In this document: positions 1 through 7,629 of the stretch, piece after piece | How positions within the stretch are numbered: position 1 is the first letter of the stretch | Layout: each line of letters opens with the position of its first letter | Assembly: GCA_003222535.1 (NCBI GenBank) | Contig: QHWJ01000209.1 | Location: forward strand, 1-40,087 | Reading direction: 5' to 3' | DNA: 40,087 bases | DNA from: Acidobacteriota bacterium | Lineage (GTDB): Bacteria > Acidobacteriota > Vicinamibacteria > Vicinamibacterales > CAVVIG01 | The notes under the pieces: model-generated | The model's database searches: none | What the model was told of the DNA's origin: nothing | The model's input: only the letters and a program-made list of their open reading frames with translations | Translations under genes and position numbers: made by a program

Positions 1-2
1 CC

Positions 3-674
3 AAAACCGTATCGGGCCTCGCGACCAAAGTCATCACGCCCGGCACAGGCAAGGACCATCCGGCGAAGGATGACGTCGTCACGGTCCACTACACGGGGTG
101 GAAAACCGACGGCACGATGTTCGACAGCTCGGTCGCGCGCGGCAAGCCGTCGAGCTTCGGTGTCGCCCGCGTGATTGCCGGCTTCGGCGAAGGCCTGCAA
201 CTCATGGTGCCCGGTGAGAAACGCCGGTTGTGGATTCCCGAGGCGCTCGCCTACAAAGGCCAGCGCGAACCGAAGGGGATGCTCGTCTTCGACGTCCAGT
301 TGATCGACATTCCGACCCACGCGCCGCCCGACGTGAAGGCGCCGCCCACGGACGCCAAGAAAACGGCGAGCGGCCTCGCGTACAGAATGCTGCAGCAGGG
401 AACGGGCGGCCGGCATCCGAGATCGAACAGCCAGGTGCAAGTGCACTATACGGGCTGGACAACGGACGGGAAGATGTTCGACAGCTCGGTGGTGCGCGGC
501 CAGCCGGCGGAGTTCGCGCTCGACGGGGTCATCGCGGGATGGACCGAAGGCCTCCAGCTGATGTTCGAAGGCGAGAAGACCCGCTTCTGGATTCCCGAGA
601 AGCTTGCCTATGGCGGGAAGCAGGCGCCATACGGGCTGCTGGTATTCGATGTGGAGCTGCTCAAGATCCAATAG
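3..674 (+). CDS. FKBP-type peptidyl-prolyl cis-trans isomerase, two FKBP domains (5' partial)
   Basis: Peptidyl-prolyl isomerase of the FKBP family, which catalyses cis-trans isomerisation at proline bonds in protein folding. The frame is open from base 3, so the N-terminus, and any signal peptide, lies outside the window. About 223 residues remain and form two consecutive FKBP domains. Each carries the family core: VHYTGW, a DGxMFDSS segment, a VIAGxxEGLQLM segment, an xFWIPExLAY-type segment and a closing LVFDVxL strand. The second domain is the better conserved; the first has LWIPEALAY with KGQREPKGM in place of the usual GxxG loop. The gene converges on the DUF349 gene and their 3' ends overlap by 14 bases (661-674). 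Family assignment is secure; substrate and location are unknown. Confidence 0.93.
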   Translation, partial: KTVSGLATKVITPGTGKDHPAKDDVVTVHYTGWKTDGTMFDSSVARGKPSSFGVARVIAGFGEGLQLMVPGEKRRLWIPEALAYKGQREPKGMLVFDVQLIDIPTHAPPDVKAPPTDAKKTASGLAYRMLQQGTGGRHPRSNSQVQVHYTGWTTDGKMFDSSVVRGQPAEFALDGVIAGWTEGLQLMFEGEKTRFWIPEKLAYGGKQAPYGLLVFDVELLKIQ

Positions 675-3636
675 GTCGGGTGGGTCTGGTAGGTGACTCA
701 CCCGACCGACCCGACCCACTCGACGCTTCCATGATTCGCCGAACCGCTTTTTGAAAACGCTCCGCGAGGGGTCGGCGAGCTTCCTCGGCCACCGGACCGA
801 GGCGCGACCAGCTCGCATGCGCCTGCCGCACTTCGTCGCTGGCCGCGCGGAAGCGGCTGTCGTCGTCCACCTTGCCGCCGATCGTGTTGGCCGCGAGCGC
901 TTCCTTCAGCATCGCTGCCAGGCGCGTGGTTGGCGAGAGCGCCGCGTCGGCGGCGCCGGCCGCCGGGCCGGCGAGCGATCTCGCGAGCTCCTCCATGCGG
1001 ATCGTGAGCGCTTCCATGCGCTTGCGATTTGAATCGGGATCGAGGTCGGTTCCGCCGAAGACGGATGGCCAGCGAGTGATGGCGCGGTTGAACGCGGTCG
1101 TGAAGCGCTCGTCGAGCGCCGCAGCGCGATCGCGATCGACGCCGCGCGCCGCCAGCTCCGACTGCCACCGCGCACGCAGCGATCGGACCTTTGCCATGAG
1201 ATCGGCTGGTGGCTCCTCGAGTGCGGAGTGCGGCGTGCGGAGTGCGGACTGCGGCGTGCGGACTGCGGAGTCCGGAGCGGGCGTTGCGGATTCGGAACTG
1301 TCGACGACCGACTCGGCACTGTCGACCGGCGACTCCTGACTGCCGGCTGCCTGCTGCTGATTATCGTCTGCGAGGCCTTCCAGTTCCTGACAAATGGCCT
1401 CGCGTGCGGCGATCCGCTCCGCACGGGTGACGTCGTGCCGCTGCGCATATCGCGTGAAGAAGTGGTCGCATGCGCCGCGGAAGCGCTGCCACAGCGCTTC
1501 GGAACGGCTTTTCTTCACCGGGCCGATCGTCTTCCATTCGGCCTGGAGGCGTTTGATTTCGCCGACGGTGGCGTCCCAGTCTGTCGACTCGCGGAGCGCT
1601 TCGACTTTCGCGCAGAGCGCGTCCTTCTTTGCCAGGTTCTCCGCCCACCTCGCTTTGCGTTCGGCGAGGTCGGCGTGACGACGCGTGAAGAAGCGATCGC
1701 AGGCGGAGCGGAAGCGCTCCCAGATCGTTTTCTCCTGCCCACGGGTGACCGGGCCGATCCCCTTCCATTCCGCCTGCAGCTTCTTGATCTCGTCGGCGGT
1801 CTGGATCCAGCTCGTCGACCCGGCGAGCGATTCGGCGCGCTCGCACAGGGCGACTTTCTTCGCGAGGTTTTCGGCGCGCGCTTCAGCCTGCGCCGCGAAA
1901 TGCGATTCGCAGCGCTTCCACGCCTCGTCGTGCGCCGCCTTGAACCGGCGCCACAGCGCCTCGCCCTGCGCGCGCGGCACGTCGGCGGCCTGGCGCCACT
2001 GCTGCTGCAGTTCTCTCACCTGCTTCGCGATCTCCTCGGGATCGTCGAGGGCCTTGACCGCTTCCATCTTTTCGCAGAGCTGCTCCTGGATGCCGACGTT
2101 CGCCCAGCGTTGCCAGTCGGCGACGTCGCGCAACTCCTGGACCTTCGGTATGAGCGCGGTCTGCGCGGCCTTCAGCCGGCGGACGGTTTCCTCGTAGTCA
2201 CGCTTGGACGGGAGCGGCGGAATCCTGCCAAGCGCCGTGCGGAGATCCTTGAGCGCGCGTTCGCCGGCCTTGAGCGACAAATCGGTACGTGCGGCAATCG
2301 CCTCGACGCGGCCGCCCAGCTGCTGCAGCCGGATCAAGGCCTCGCGGCGCGCCCGCTGATCCTCCTCGCGGGCCGCGGCGTCGCGGGCCGCGAACGCCGC
2401 GTCGGCCTCGGCGTAGCGCGCAAGGACGTCGGGATCGCAGGTCGTCCGGGCGGTCATGCCCTGCCATTCGCGGCGGACAACGTTGAACTGGCGGCGTGCC
2501 ACCGTCAGATCCTCGAATGCCGCGGTCCGCGCCGCCTCGTCGGCGAGCTCCGCGAACCGCTCGCGCCGGCGCTCCGCCTCCTTCCAGGCCGCGTGGCGCC
2601 GTTGGCAGGCCTGCGCCGCCAGATCGAAGCGGCGCGTCAGCTCGGCCTGAGCCGCGCGGTCGTCGAGCGCCGGCATGCCTTCCCATTCGGCGCGGGCGAC
2701 CTCGAGGTCCTCGAGCGCGGCGGCGCCGTCAAGCTGGTCGATCCGTTCGCAGACCGCGATGCGTGCCCGTGCCAGCGCGTCGCGCGTCGCGCGGGCCTGC
2801 CGCTCGACTGCGGCGCGCTCGGCCTCTTCACGCGCCCGCGCCGCGCGACGCTCGGCGTCCTCGCGCTCCGCGCGCTCGACTTCGGCGGGATCGGGTTCGG
2901 CCGCCTTCGCCGCCGCCGCGGCGGACGCGGCGGCCGCCGCTTCGGCGGCTGCGGCCTCCGCGGCCAGGGCATCCCGGGCCGCCGCCGCGGCGCGCTCGTC
3001 AGCCTCGCGCACGATCGCCCGCGCGCGCTTGGCCGCGCTCTTGTTCTTTGCGCGCGCGGCGATCTGCTCGAGCTCGTGCCGGTCGGCGATCCGATCAACC
3101 GCCGCGAGCGTCGGGTCCTTGAATTCGCTGTTCAGGGCGACGCTGAGGATCTCCGCCTGATCCTGGAGTGCGTCGAAGGCCGTCCGCCGCACGGATTCGT
3201 GGTCGCTGTGCCGCGCGATCGAACCGAGGGCATGGCTCTCGGTCACCCGCGCCACCGCGCGCTGCGCGCTCGATTCGCGCGGTGCGCTCTTCGCGATGCC
3301 CACCAGCGTCTTCATGTCAGCCAGCGCGTCGACCGCGGCCAGGCTCTCCGGTTCGCCGATGCCTTCGAACGCCTCGAGCGCGATGTCGCGGAGCATGCCA
3401 ATCGCCTGCACCCGCACGCTCTCGTCGACATCGTCGCGTGCGACCGCGGCCAGCACGGCCGGATCCATCAGCTTGCTCACGGCCGCGCGCCGCACACGCG
3501 CATCGGGATCCTCGCGGGCGACTTCGATCAGCAGATCGCGCTCGTCGAGCGGAGTCTCCTGCACGAAGGCGAGCCGAACGGCGGCGTCGGGATGCTTGTG
3601 ACGCGACTGAGTGCGGAATCGATCAAGCAGTGCCAT
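661..3636 (-). CDS. HEAT-repeat / DUF349 protein with Ala-rich coiled coil
   Basis: A 991-residue cytoplasmic protein without signal peptide. Residues about 1-190 are helical HEAT-like repeats (for example DPDARVRRAAVSKL). Residues about 200-290 are a very Ala/Glu/Arg-rich predicted coiled coil. From about 300 to 750 come DUF349-type helical modules, recognised by W-x-G-x-G-P cores such as LQAEWKGIGPV and LQAEWKTIGPV followed by ERFR..CDRFF; a last module lies near the C-terminus. DUF349 proteins are widespread but poorly characterised, and I assign no reaction. Residues about 764-806 are encoded by a word repeat (1219-1345) and read as a Ser/Pro/Thr linker that is probably disordered. The C-terminal tail is encoded by the palindrome at 674-724, so the ancestral stop may have lain further upstream. 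Confidence 0.85.
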   Translation of the reverse strand: MALLDRFRTQSRHKHPDAAVRLAFVQETPLDERDLLIEVAREDPDARVRRAAVSKLMDPAVLAAVARDDVDESVRVQAIGMLRDIALEAFEGIGEPESLAAVDALADMKTLVGIAKSAPRESSAQRAVARVTESHALGSIARHSDHESVRRTAFDALQDQAEILSVALNSEFKDPTLAAVDRIADRHELEQIAARAKNKSAAKRARAIVREADERAAAAARDALAAEAAAAEAAAAASAAAAAKAAEPDPAEVERAEREDAERRAARAREEAERAAVERQARATRDALARARIAVCERIDQLDGAAALEDLEVARAEWEGMPALDDRAAQAELTRRFDLAAQACQRRHAAWKEAERRRERFAELADEAARTAAFEDLTVARRQFNVVRREWQGMTARTTCDPDVLARYAEADAAFAARDAAAREEDQRARREALIRLQQLGGRVEAIAARTDLSLKAGERALKDLRTALGRIPPLPSKRDYEETVRRLKAAQTALIPKVQELRDVADWQRWANVGIQEQLCEKMEAVKALDDPEEIAKQVRELQQQWRQAADVPRAQGEALWRRFKAAHDEAWKRCESHFAAQAEARAENLAKKVALCERAESLAGSTSWIQTADEIKKLQAEWKGIGPVTRGQEKTIWERFRSACDRFFTRRHADLAERKARWAENLAKKDALCAKVEALRESTDWDATVGEIKRLQAEWKTIGPVKKSRSEALWQRFRGACDHFFTRYAQRHDVTRAERIAAREAICQELEGLADDNQQQAAGSQESPVDSAESVVDSSESATPAPDSAVRTPQSALRTPHSALEEPPADLMAKVRSLRARWQSELAARGVDRDRAAALDERFTTAFNRAITRWPSVFGGTDLDPDSNRKRMEALTIRMEELARSLAGPAAGAADAALSPTTRLAAMLKEALAANTIGGKVDDDSRFRAASDEVRQAHASWSRLGPVAEEARRPLAERFQKAVRRIMEASSGSGRSGESPTRPTRPIGS
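674..724. repeat. Palindromic GGTCGGGT-type word repeat at a convergent gene end
   Basis: GGTCGGGTGGGT-like words on the left face ACCCGACCGACCCGACCC-like words on the right, so the segment can form a strong G+C-rich hairpin. It starts at the stop of the FKBP gene and could act as its terminator, although no T-run follows. It also encodes the last residues of the DUF349 protein on the other strand. A closely similar palindrome lies at 7470-7552. Confidence 0.7.
1219..1345. repeat. In-gene word repeat, GGAGTGCGGCGTGC type
   Basis: Imperfect tandem words (GAGTGCG, GACTGCG, GCGTGCG), then a second family (ACTGTCGACGACCGACTCGGC-like), lie inside the DUF349 gene without breaking its frame. They encode a Ser/Ala/Pro/Thr-rich stretch containing TPQSALRTPHSALE. 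Repeated short words of this kind recur across the window. Confidence 0.75.
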
Positions 3637-3696
3637 TACGCGCTCCAGCCGGGTGCAGCCGGCTTGTGTCCCGGTTCGAGGTCCAGCGTGCAGCGT

Positions 3697-3973
3697 TCAA
3701 CGCCCGTTCGGTTCAACAGCGCGAACCCGGAACGTGGCGTCGGTGAACGCCTTCGGAAACCACCAACACCACAGGCGGCCAACCAGATCCCTTGAACGAC
3801 AGGTTCGACCATCCGATCCCGCGGGCGAGAAATCGGGCGCGGGGTTCGCCCGTCTTCAGCTCGAAGGATGATGCCTGCTGACCAGTGCCCACGTCGACGA
3901 CTCCTGCCGCCGTCGCCGCCACGGTGACAGCGATCCTGCTCAGCCGCTTCAAAAGGCCCATCGGCGGCTCCAT
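3697..3973 (-). pseudogene. AhpC/TSA-type peroxiredoxin remnant, multiply frameshifted
   Basis: On the minus strand three reading frames together resemble the N-terminal part of an AhpC/TSA redoxin. Frame one from 3973 gives MGLLKRL and ELKTGE. A second frame gives APDFSPAGSDGRT, the usual start of the thioredoxin-like fold, then RDLVGR. The first frame then gives PVVLVV, and the second gives WFPKAFTDA, which matches the strand and loop that normally leads to the peroxidatic cysteine. That cysteine (expected just after KAFT) and the rest of the fold are absent, and a stop follows at 3697-3699. At least three small indels are needed to rebuild one frame. Recognition rests on short motifs, so the call is moderate. 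Confidence 0.55.
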
Positions 3974-4020
3974 CGGGATATGCCATTCTAGTGAAGGGCA
4001 GTGAGTTCAATCGGCAATCC

Positions 4021-4236
4021 ATGAGCAGCTTTTTTCATGTCATCGGCAATTCTCCAATTCTGCGGATCGGAATCGCCGCGTTCCTTCTGGCGGCATCGGG
4101 CGCGTGTGACACATTAGGACTCGGTGGTGACAAGAGCCCGATGGCGCCCGGCACACCCGCTCCGGGCTCCACAATCGTTTACACGGCGGTCGGGGCCAGC
4201 GATGCGAACGGTGTCGGATCGAGCGTCCCTTTATGA
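4021..4236 (+). pseudogene. N-terminal remnant of a secreted SGNH/GDSL-hydrolase-like lipoprotein
   Basis: A 71-residue frame with an N-terminal signal, a lipobox-like LAASGAC, a Pro/Gly linker and then YTAVGASDANGVGSSVP. That last block resembles the first conserved block of secreted SGNH hydrolases, where GASD holds the catalytic serine (GDS equivalent). The frame stops directly after the block, so the body of the enzyme is missing. The stop overlaps the start of the Nudix gene as ATGA (4233-4236), so a deletion probably fused the remnant to it. It could also be a genuine small lipoprotein. Confidence 0.45.
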
Positions 4237-5030
4237 TCTTTGCGGACGCCGTGCAGCAACTCGAAACGAGTCTGCGCAGCGAACTTCCCGGGCCGGACGC
4301 GCAAGCACGGCTTGCCCCGATCCCCCGGCGCCAGTGGCCAGCCGGCTTCAATCCCGCGCGGATCCGGCCTGCAGCGGGTCTCCTGCTGGTATTTCCGAAA
4401 CCGATCGACGCCGATCCCGCATCCTTCGACAAGCCTGTCCTGAGCGAGACGCGCACCCTTCGACCAGCTCAGCGTGAGCGGCGAGTCGAAGGGCTCAGGA
4501 TGAGTGCTCATGGTGAGCCTGACGAACGCATGCGTGCTTCGCGCCCTTTGCGTTCATCGTCTGGAGACGCGCACGTCGTGCTTACCGTGCGCGCCGACTC
4601 GCTCGGGCGTCACAGCGGTCAGGTGTCGCTGCCAGGCGGCGGCGTCGAGCCAGGCGAAACCATCGAGCAGGCCGCGTTGCGCGAGGCGCACGAGGAAATC
4701 GGGCTGCGGCTCGAACAGGTTCGCGTGCTCGGCGTGTTGACCGCGCTGGACATTCCGGTCAGCGGCTTCCGCCTCCACCCGGTACTTGCCGTGACCACGT
4801 CGCATCCGAGGCTCTCCCCGTCGGACGCGGAGGTGGCGCACATCCTCGAGGTGGGCCTGGAAGATCTTCTGAACCCCGAGAATTTCGTAGCGGCCGAGCG
4901 CGAACGAGACGGTTTCCCACAGACCGTTCCTGCCTTTCACGTCGGCGGCCATGAAATCTGGGGCGCAACGGCGATGGTGCTGGCGGAATTTCTGGCGATG
5001 CTTGGCTGGACCGGCCGGCCGGCCAGATGA
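4233..5030 (+). CDS. Nudix hydrolase, CoA pyrophosphatase type
   Basis: Predicted to hydrolyse CoA or acyl-CoA diphosphate bonds with Mg2+ or Mn2+. The CoA-specific signature LTVRADSLGRHSGQVSLPGG leads directly into a perfect Nudix box: G-x5-E-x7-REAHEEIGL. The N-terminal helix and RPAAGLLLVFP strand are typical. Intact relatives are about 200-220 residues; this one is 265 because residues about 62-100 are encoded by a repeat (4434-4512) between the first strand (LLLVFP) and AHVVLTV. The loop is an external turn in the Nudix fold, so activity may survive. The start ATG overlaps the stop of the upstream remnant; ATG4233 fits the family N-terminus. Confidence 0.85.
   Translation: MIFADAVQQLETSLRSELPGPDAQARLAPIPRRQWPAGFNPARIRPAAGLLLVFPKPIDADPASFDKPVLSETRTLRPAQRERRVEGLRMSAHGEPDERMRASRPLRSSSGDAHVVLTVRADSLGRHSGQVSLPGGGVEPGETIEQAALREAHEEIGLRLEQVRVLGVLTALDIPVSGFRLHPVLAVTTSHPRLSPSDAEVAHILEVGLEDLLNPENFVAAERERDGFPQTVPAFHVGGHEIWGATAMVLAEFLAMLGWTGRPAR
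4434..4512. repeat. REP-like repeat (CCTTCGACnnGCTCAGnnTGAGC) inserted in the Nudix gene
   Basis: Two to three degenerate copies of the CCTTCGACAGGCTCAGGATGAGCGG family, in both orientations, are read in frame. The same family occurs at 10183-10345, 28333-28385 and 30657-30727. It can fold into a hairpin. Confidence 0.75.
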
Positions 5031-5113
5031 TCCGTTGTTTGTGCAAAGTGTGCACATTTTTATGATCATTTGGCACTTTTTGGCAGTCGAATAGAGTGCT
5101 TTTAATGTGTATG

Positions 5114-5142
5114 TTGCACTGCGTGCACGAATACGCGATAAT
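5114..5142 (+). promoter_or_regulatory. Predicted sigma-70-type promoter of the glutamine synthetase gene
   Basis: TTGCAC (5114-5119) and GATAAT (5137-5142) are separated by exactly 17 bases. They sit in an unusually A+T-rich intergenic stretch (5031-5286), about 145 bases before the ATG of the glutamine synthetase gene. The long leader has no further element that I recognise. Confidence 0.55.
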
Positions 5143-5149
5143 GCACGCA
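5120..5149. promoter_or_regulatory. Inverted repeat over the glutamine synthetase promoter (operator candidate)
   Basis: TGCGTGCA (5120-5127) and TGCACGCA (5142-5149) are perfect reverse complements, 14 bases apart. They cover the spacer and the last base of the -10 box, a placement typical of a repressor operator. Further GTGCA words lie upstream at about 5040-5056. Confidence 0.45.
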
Positions 5150-5286
5150 TTGATAGGCCGCGATATGATCCTCCCTTTGGGCTGAACATCTTCTAAAGCC
5201 GCGTTCTGACTCGGCGGTTTGAGGGAAGCCTCGTTACTGTTTCGGCGTTCGATTGTGCGTGTTTCAGTTCCGAAGGGGGCGACGTC

Positions 5287-7464
5287 ATGGGTTCTGCTGT
5301 GCTCGGTGAAGCGATCAGCTCGATACGGGATTGGTCCGTGACGGAAGCCAAAGAGCCGCGGGGGCCGCGCGCGACCGAGGCGTTCGGCAGTCTCGTGTTC
5401 AACGACGAAGTCCAGCAGACGCGCCTGCCCAAGCCGATCTATCACGCGCTGCGGCGCACCATGTCGCACGGCCAGCAGCTCGATGGCTCGGTGGCCGACG
5501 CGGTGGCTTCGGCCATGAAGGAGTGGGCGGTCGAACACGGCGCGACGCACTATACGCACTGGTTCCAACCCCTCACGGGCATCACCGCGGAAAAGCACGA
5601 TTCGTTTCTGTCGCCGACCGGCGACGGCAGAGCGGTCGCCGAATTCTCTGGCAAGGAGCTGGTGCGCGGCGAGCCGGACGCGTCGAGCTTCCCCTCCGGC
5701 GGCATGCGCTCCACCTTCGAGGCGCGCGGTTACACCGCGTGGGATCCGACCAGCCCGCCGTGGCTGCTCAAGAGCGGTAATTCCACGACGCTGGTGATCC
5801 CGACGGCATTCGTGAGCTGGACGGGAGAAGCGCTCGACAAGAAGACGCCGCTGCTGCGCTCGATGGAAGCGTTGTCGTGGCAGGCGATCCGCATCCTCAG
5901 GCTGTTCGGCTCGACGGCCGAGCGCGTCATCACGACGTGCGGGCCCGAGCAGGAATACTTCCTCATCGACCGCTACTTCTATCTGTCGCGGCCCGATCTC
6001 ATCAACGCCGGCCGGACGCTGTTCGGCGCGAAGCCGCCGAAGGGCCAGGAGCTCGAAGATCAGTACTTCGGGGCGATCCCGGACCGCGTGATGGCGTTCA
6101 TGTCGGACGTCGAGAACGAGCTCTACAAAGTCGGCGTCCCGGTGAAGACCCGCCACAACGAGGTGGCGCCAAGTCAGTACGAGATCGCGCCGGTCTTCGA
6201 GAACGCGAACGTCGCCACCGATCATCAGATGATGATGATGGAGACGCTCAAGCGCACGGCGCCGAAGTACGGGCTCGCGTGCCTGCTGCACGAGAAGCCA
6301 TTCGCGGGCGTCAATGGATCGGGAAAGCACGTCAACTGGTCGATGAGCGACGACGAGGGCAACAACCTGCTCGGACCGGGCGCGAACCCTCACGACAACA
6401 TGCAGTTCCTCGTCTTCTGCACGGCGGTGATCCGCGCCGTCAACAAGTGGCAGGGGCTGCTGCGCGCGAGCATCGCCAGCGCCGGCAACGATCACCGGCT
6501 CGGCGCGAACGAGGCGCCGCCGGCGATTCTGTCGATCTTTCTCGGCGACATGCTCACGGACATCTTCGAGCAGATCGAAAAAGGCGGCGCGAAGTCGAGC
6601 AAGCACGGCGGCGAGCTGGACACCGGCGTCCTCGTTCTGCCGAAGCTGCCGCGGGACGCCGGCGATCGCAACCGCACGAGCCCGTTCGCCTTCACGGGCA
6701 ACAAGTTCGAGTTCCGCGCGGTGTCGTCGAACCAGAGCATCGGGTACCCGAACATCGCGTTGAACGTGGCGGTCACAGAATCGCTCGACTACATGGCGAC
6801 CGAGCTGGAGAAGGCGACCAGGGCCGGCAAGAAGCTCGAGGCCGCGGTGGCCGAGCTGCTGCCGAAGGTGATCAAGGAGAACAAGCGGATCATCTTCAAC
6901 GGCAACAACTACTCACGGGAGTGGGAGATCGAGGCCGGCAGGCGCGGCCTGCAGAACCTGAAGAACACCGTCGACGCGCTGCCGCAGCTGGTCACCAAGG
7001 ACGTGATTGCAGCGTTCGCAAAATACAAGATCCTCAACGCGCGCGAGCTGCACGCGCGCTACGAGGTCATGCTCGAGACCTACAACAAGACGGTGAACGT
7101 CGAAGGCCAGCTGATGGTCCTGATGGCCAACCGCTACATCCTTCCGGCGGCGTTCAACTACCAGACGTCGGTCGCCCAGAGCGTGACCGCGGTCAAATCG
7201 GCGGGCGGCAGGTCGGTGGAGGGAAAGAAGACGCTCGACGCGCTGACGAAGCTGACCGACGAGCTGAAGCGCCGCACCGACAAGCTCGCCGGGGCGCTCG
7301 ACCACGAAGGCAACGGCTCCGCGGAAAAGCACGCCAAGCATTTCCGCGACACCATCGTGCCGGCGATGGCCGCGCTGCGCGAGACGGGCGACGCGCTCGA
7401 GCTGATGATCCCGCATGAGATATGGCCGCTCGCGACGTACCGCGAGATGCTCTTTATCAAGTAA
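5287..7464 (+). CDS. glnN: Glutamine synthetase type III
   Basis: ATP-dependent ligation of ammonium to glutamate, the main entry of nitrogen into metabolism; cytoplasmic. The length of 725 residues is typical of GSIII. The N-terminal FGSLVFND and the [15 protein letters not shown] segment with EKHDSF are GSIII hallmarks. Central catalytic blocks include [10 protein letters not shown] (metal-binding glutamate), [28 protein letters not shown] (ATP and ammonium region) and NKFEFRAV. The C-terminal helical extension (about residues 560-725) is also GSIII-like. A purine-rich AAGGGGG precedes ATG5287. The gene stands alone with its own A+T-rich promoter region, and a palindrome at 7470-7552 may end transcription. 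The identification is secure. Confidence 0.96.
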   Translation: MGSAVLGEAISSIRDWSVTEAKEPRGPRATEAFGSLVFNDEVQQTRLPKPIYHALRRTMSHGQQLDGSVADAVASAMKEWAVEHGATHYTHWFQPLTGITAEKHDSFLSPTGDGRAVAEFSGKELVRGEPDASSFPSGGMRSTFEARGYTAWDPTSPPWLLKSGNSTTLVIPTAFVSWTGEALDKKTPLLRSMEALSWQAIRILRLFGSTAERVITTCGPEQEYFLIDRYFYLSRPDLINAGRTLFGAKPPKGQELEDQYFGAIPDRVMAFMSDVENELYKVGVPVKTRHNEVAPSQYEIAPVFENANVATDHQMMMMETLKRTAPKYGLACLLHEKPFAGVNGSGKHVNWSMSDDEGNNLLGPGANPHDNMQFLVFCTAVIRAVNKWQGLLRASIASAGNDHRLGANEAPPAILSIFLGDMLTDIFEQIEKGGAKSSKHGGELDTGVLVLPKLPRDAGDRNRTSPFAFTGNKFEFRAVSSNQSIGYPNIALNVAVTESLDYMATELEKATRAGKKLEAAVAELLPKVIKENKRIIFNGNNYSREWEIEAGRRGLQNLKNTVDALPQLVTKDVIAAFAKYKILNARELHARYEVMLETYNKTVNVEGQLMVLMANRYILPAAFNYQTSVAQSVTAVKSAGGRSVEGKKTLDALTKLTDELKRRTDKLAGALDHEGNGSAEKHAKHFRDTIVPAMAALRETGDALELMIPHEIWPLATYREMLFIK

Positions 7465-7469
7465 GCATT

Positions 7470-7552
7470 GGTCAGGTAGGTCAGGTAGGGTGGGTGGGTA
7501 GGTCGCGACCTGACTCACCTGCCCTACCCCACCCACTCGACCCACGCGACCT
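7470..7552. repeat. GGTCAGGTAGG/ACCCACC word palindrome
   Basis: GGTCAGGTAGGTCAGGTAGG-type words to about 7504 face CCTGACTCACC and CCCTACCCCACCC words. This gives a long imperfect hairpin right after the glutamine synthetase stop. It is the same kind of element as 674-724 and may act as a terminator. Confidence 0.7.
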
Positions 7553-7617
7553 CTCAGAAGCCCTCTTCAGGTCCCCTTCAGCGGCGATGAATCTGAACGC
7601 ATTCCACGCCTTGCTAA

Positions 7618-7623
7618 GATAAT
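7618..7623 (+). promoter_or_regulatory. -10 box (GATAAT) just before the GTG start of the subunit A gene
   Basis: GATAAT ends 6 bases before GTG7630. Transcription would start near the start codon, suggesting a leaderless mRNA. No Shine-Dalgarno sequence is visible, and no convincing -35 box is seen at 17 bases. Confidence 0.4.
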
Positions 7624-7629
7624 CGAACT

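Noticed and set aside
1228-3795. Long open frame on the plus strand opposite the DUF349 gene
   Set aside because: High G+C content and Ala/Arg/Glu-rich coding on the other strand keep the antisense frame open. Its translation is Arg/Leu-rich and family-less, while the minus strand has clear HEAT and DUF349 modules.
5070-5086. Sigma-54 promoter candidate TGGCAC-N5-GGCA before glnN
   Set aside because: The GG and GC elements are one base too close for sigma-54 spacing. The TTGCAC-N17-GATAAT promoter downstream is better.
4759-6606. Long minus-strand frame across the glutamine synthetase start
   Set aside because: It runs through the A+T-rich promoter region and antisense to glnN, with no recognisable domain.
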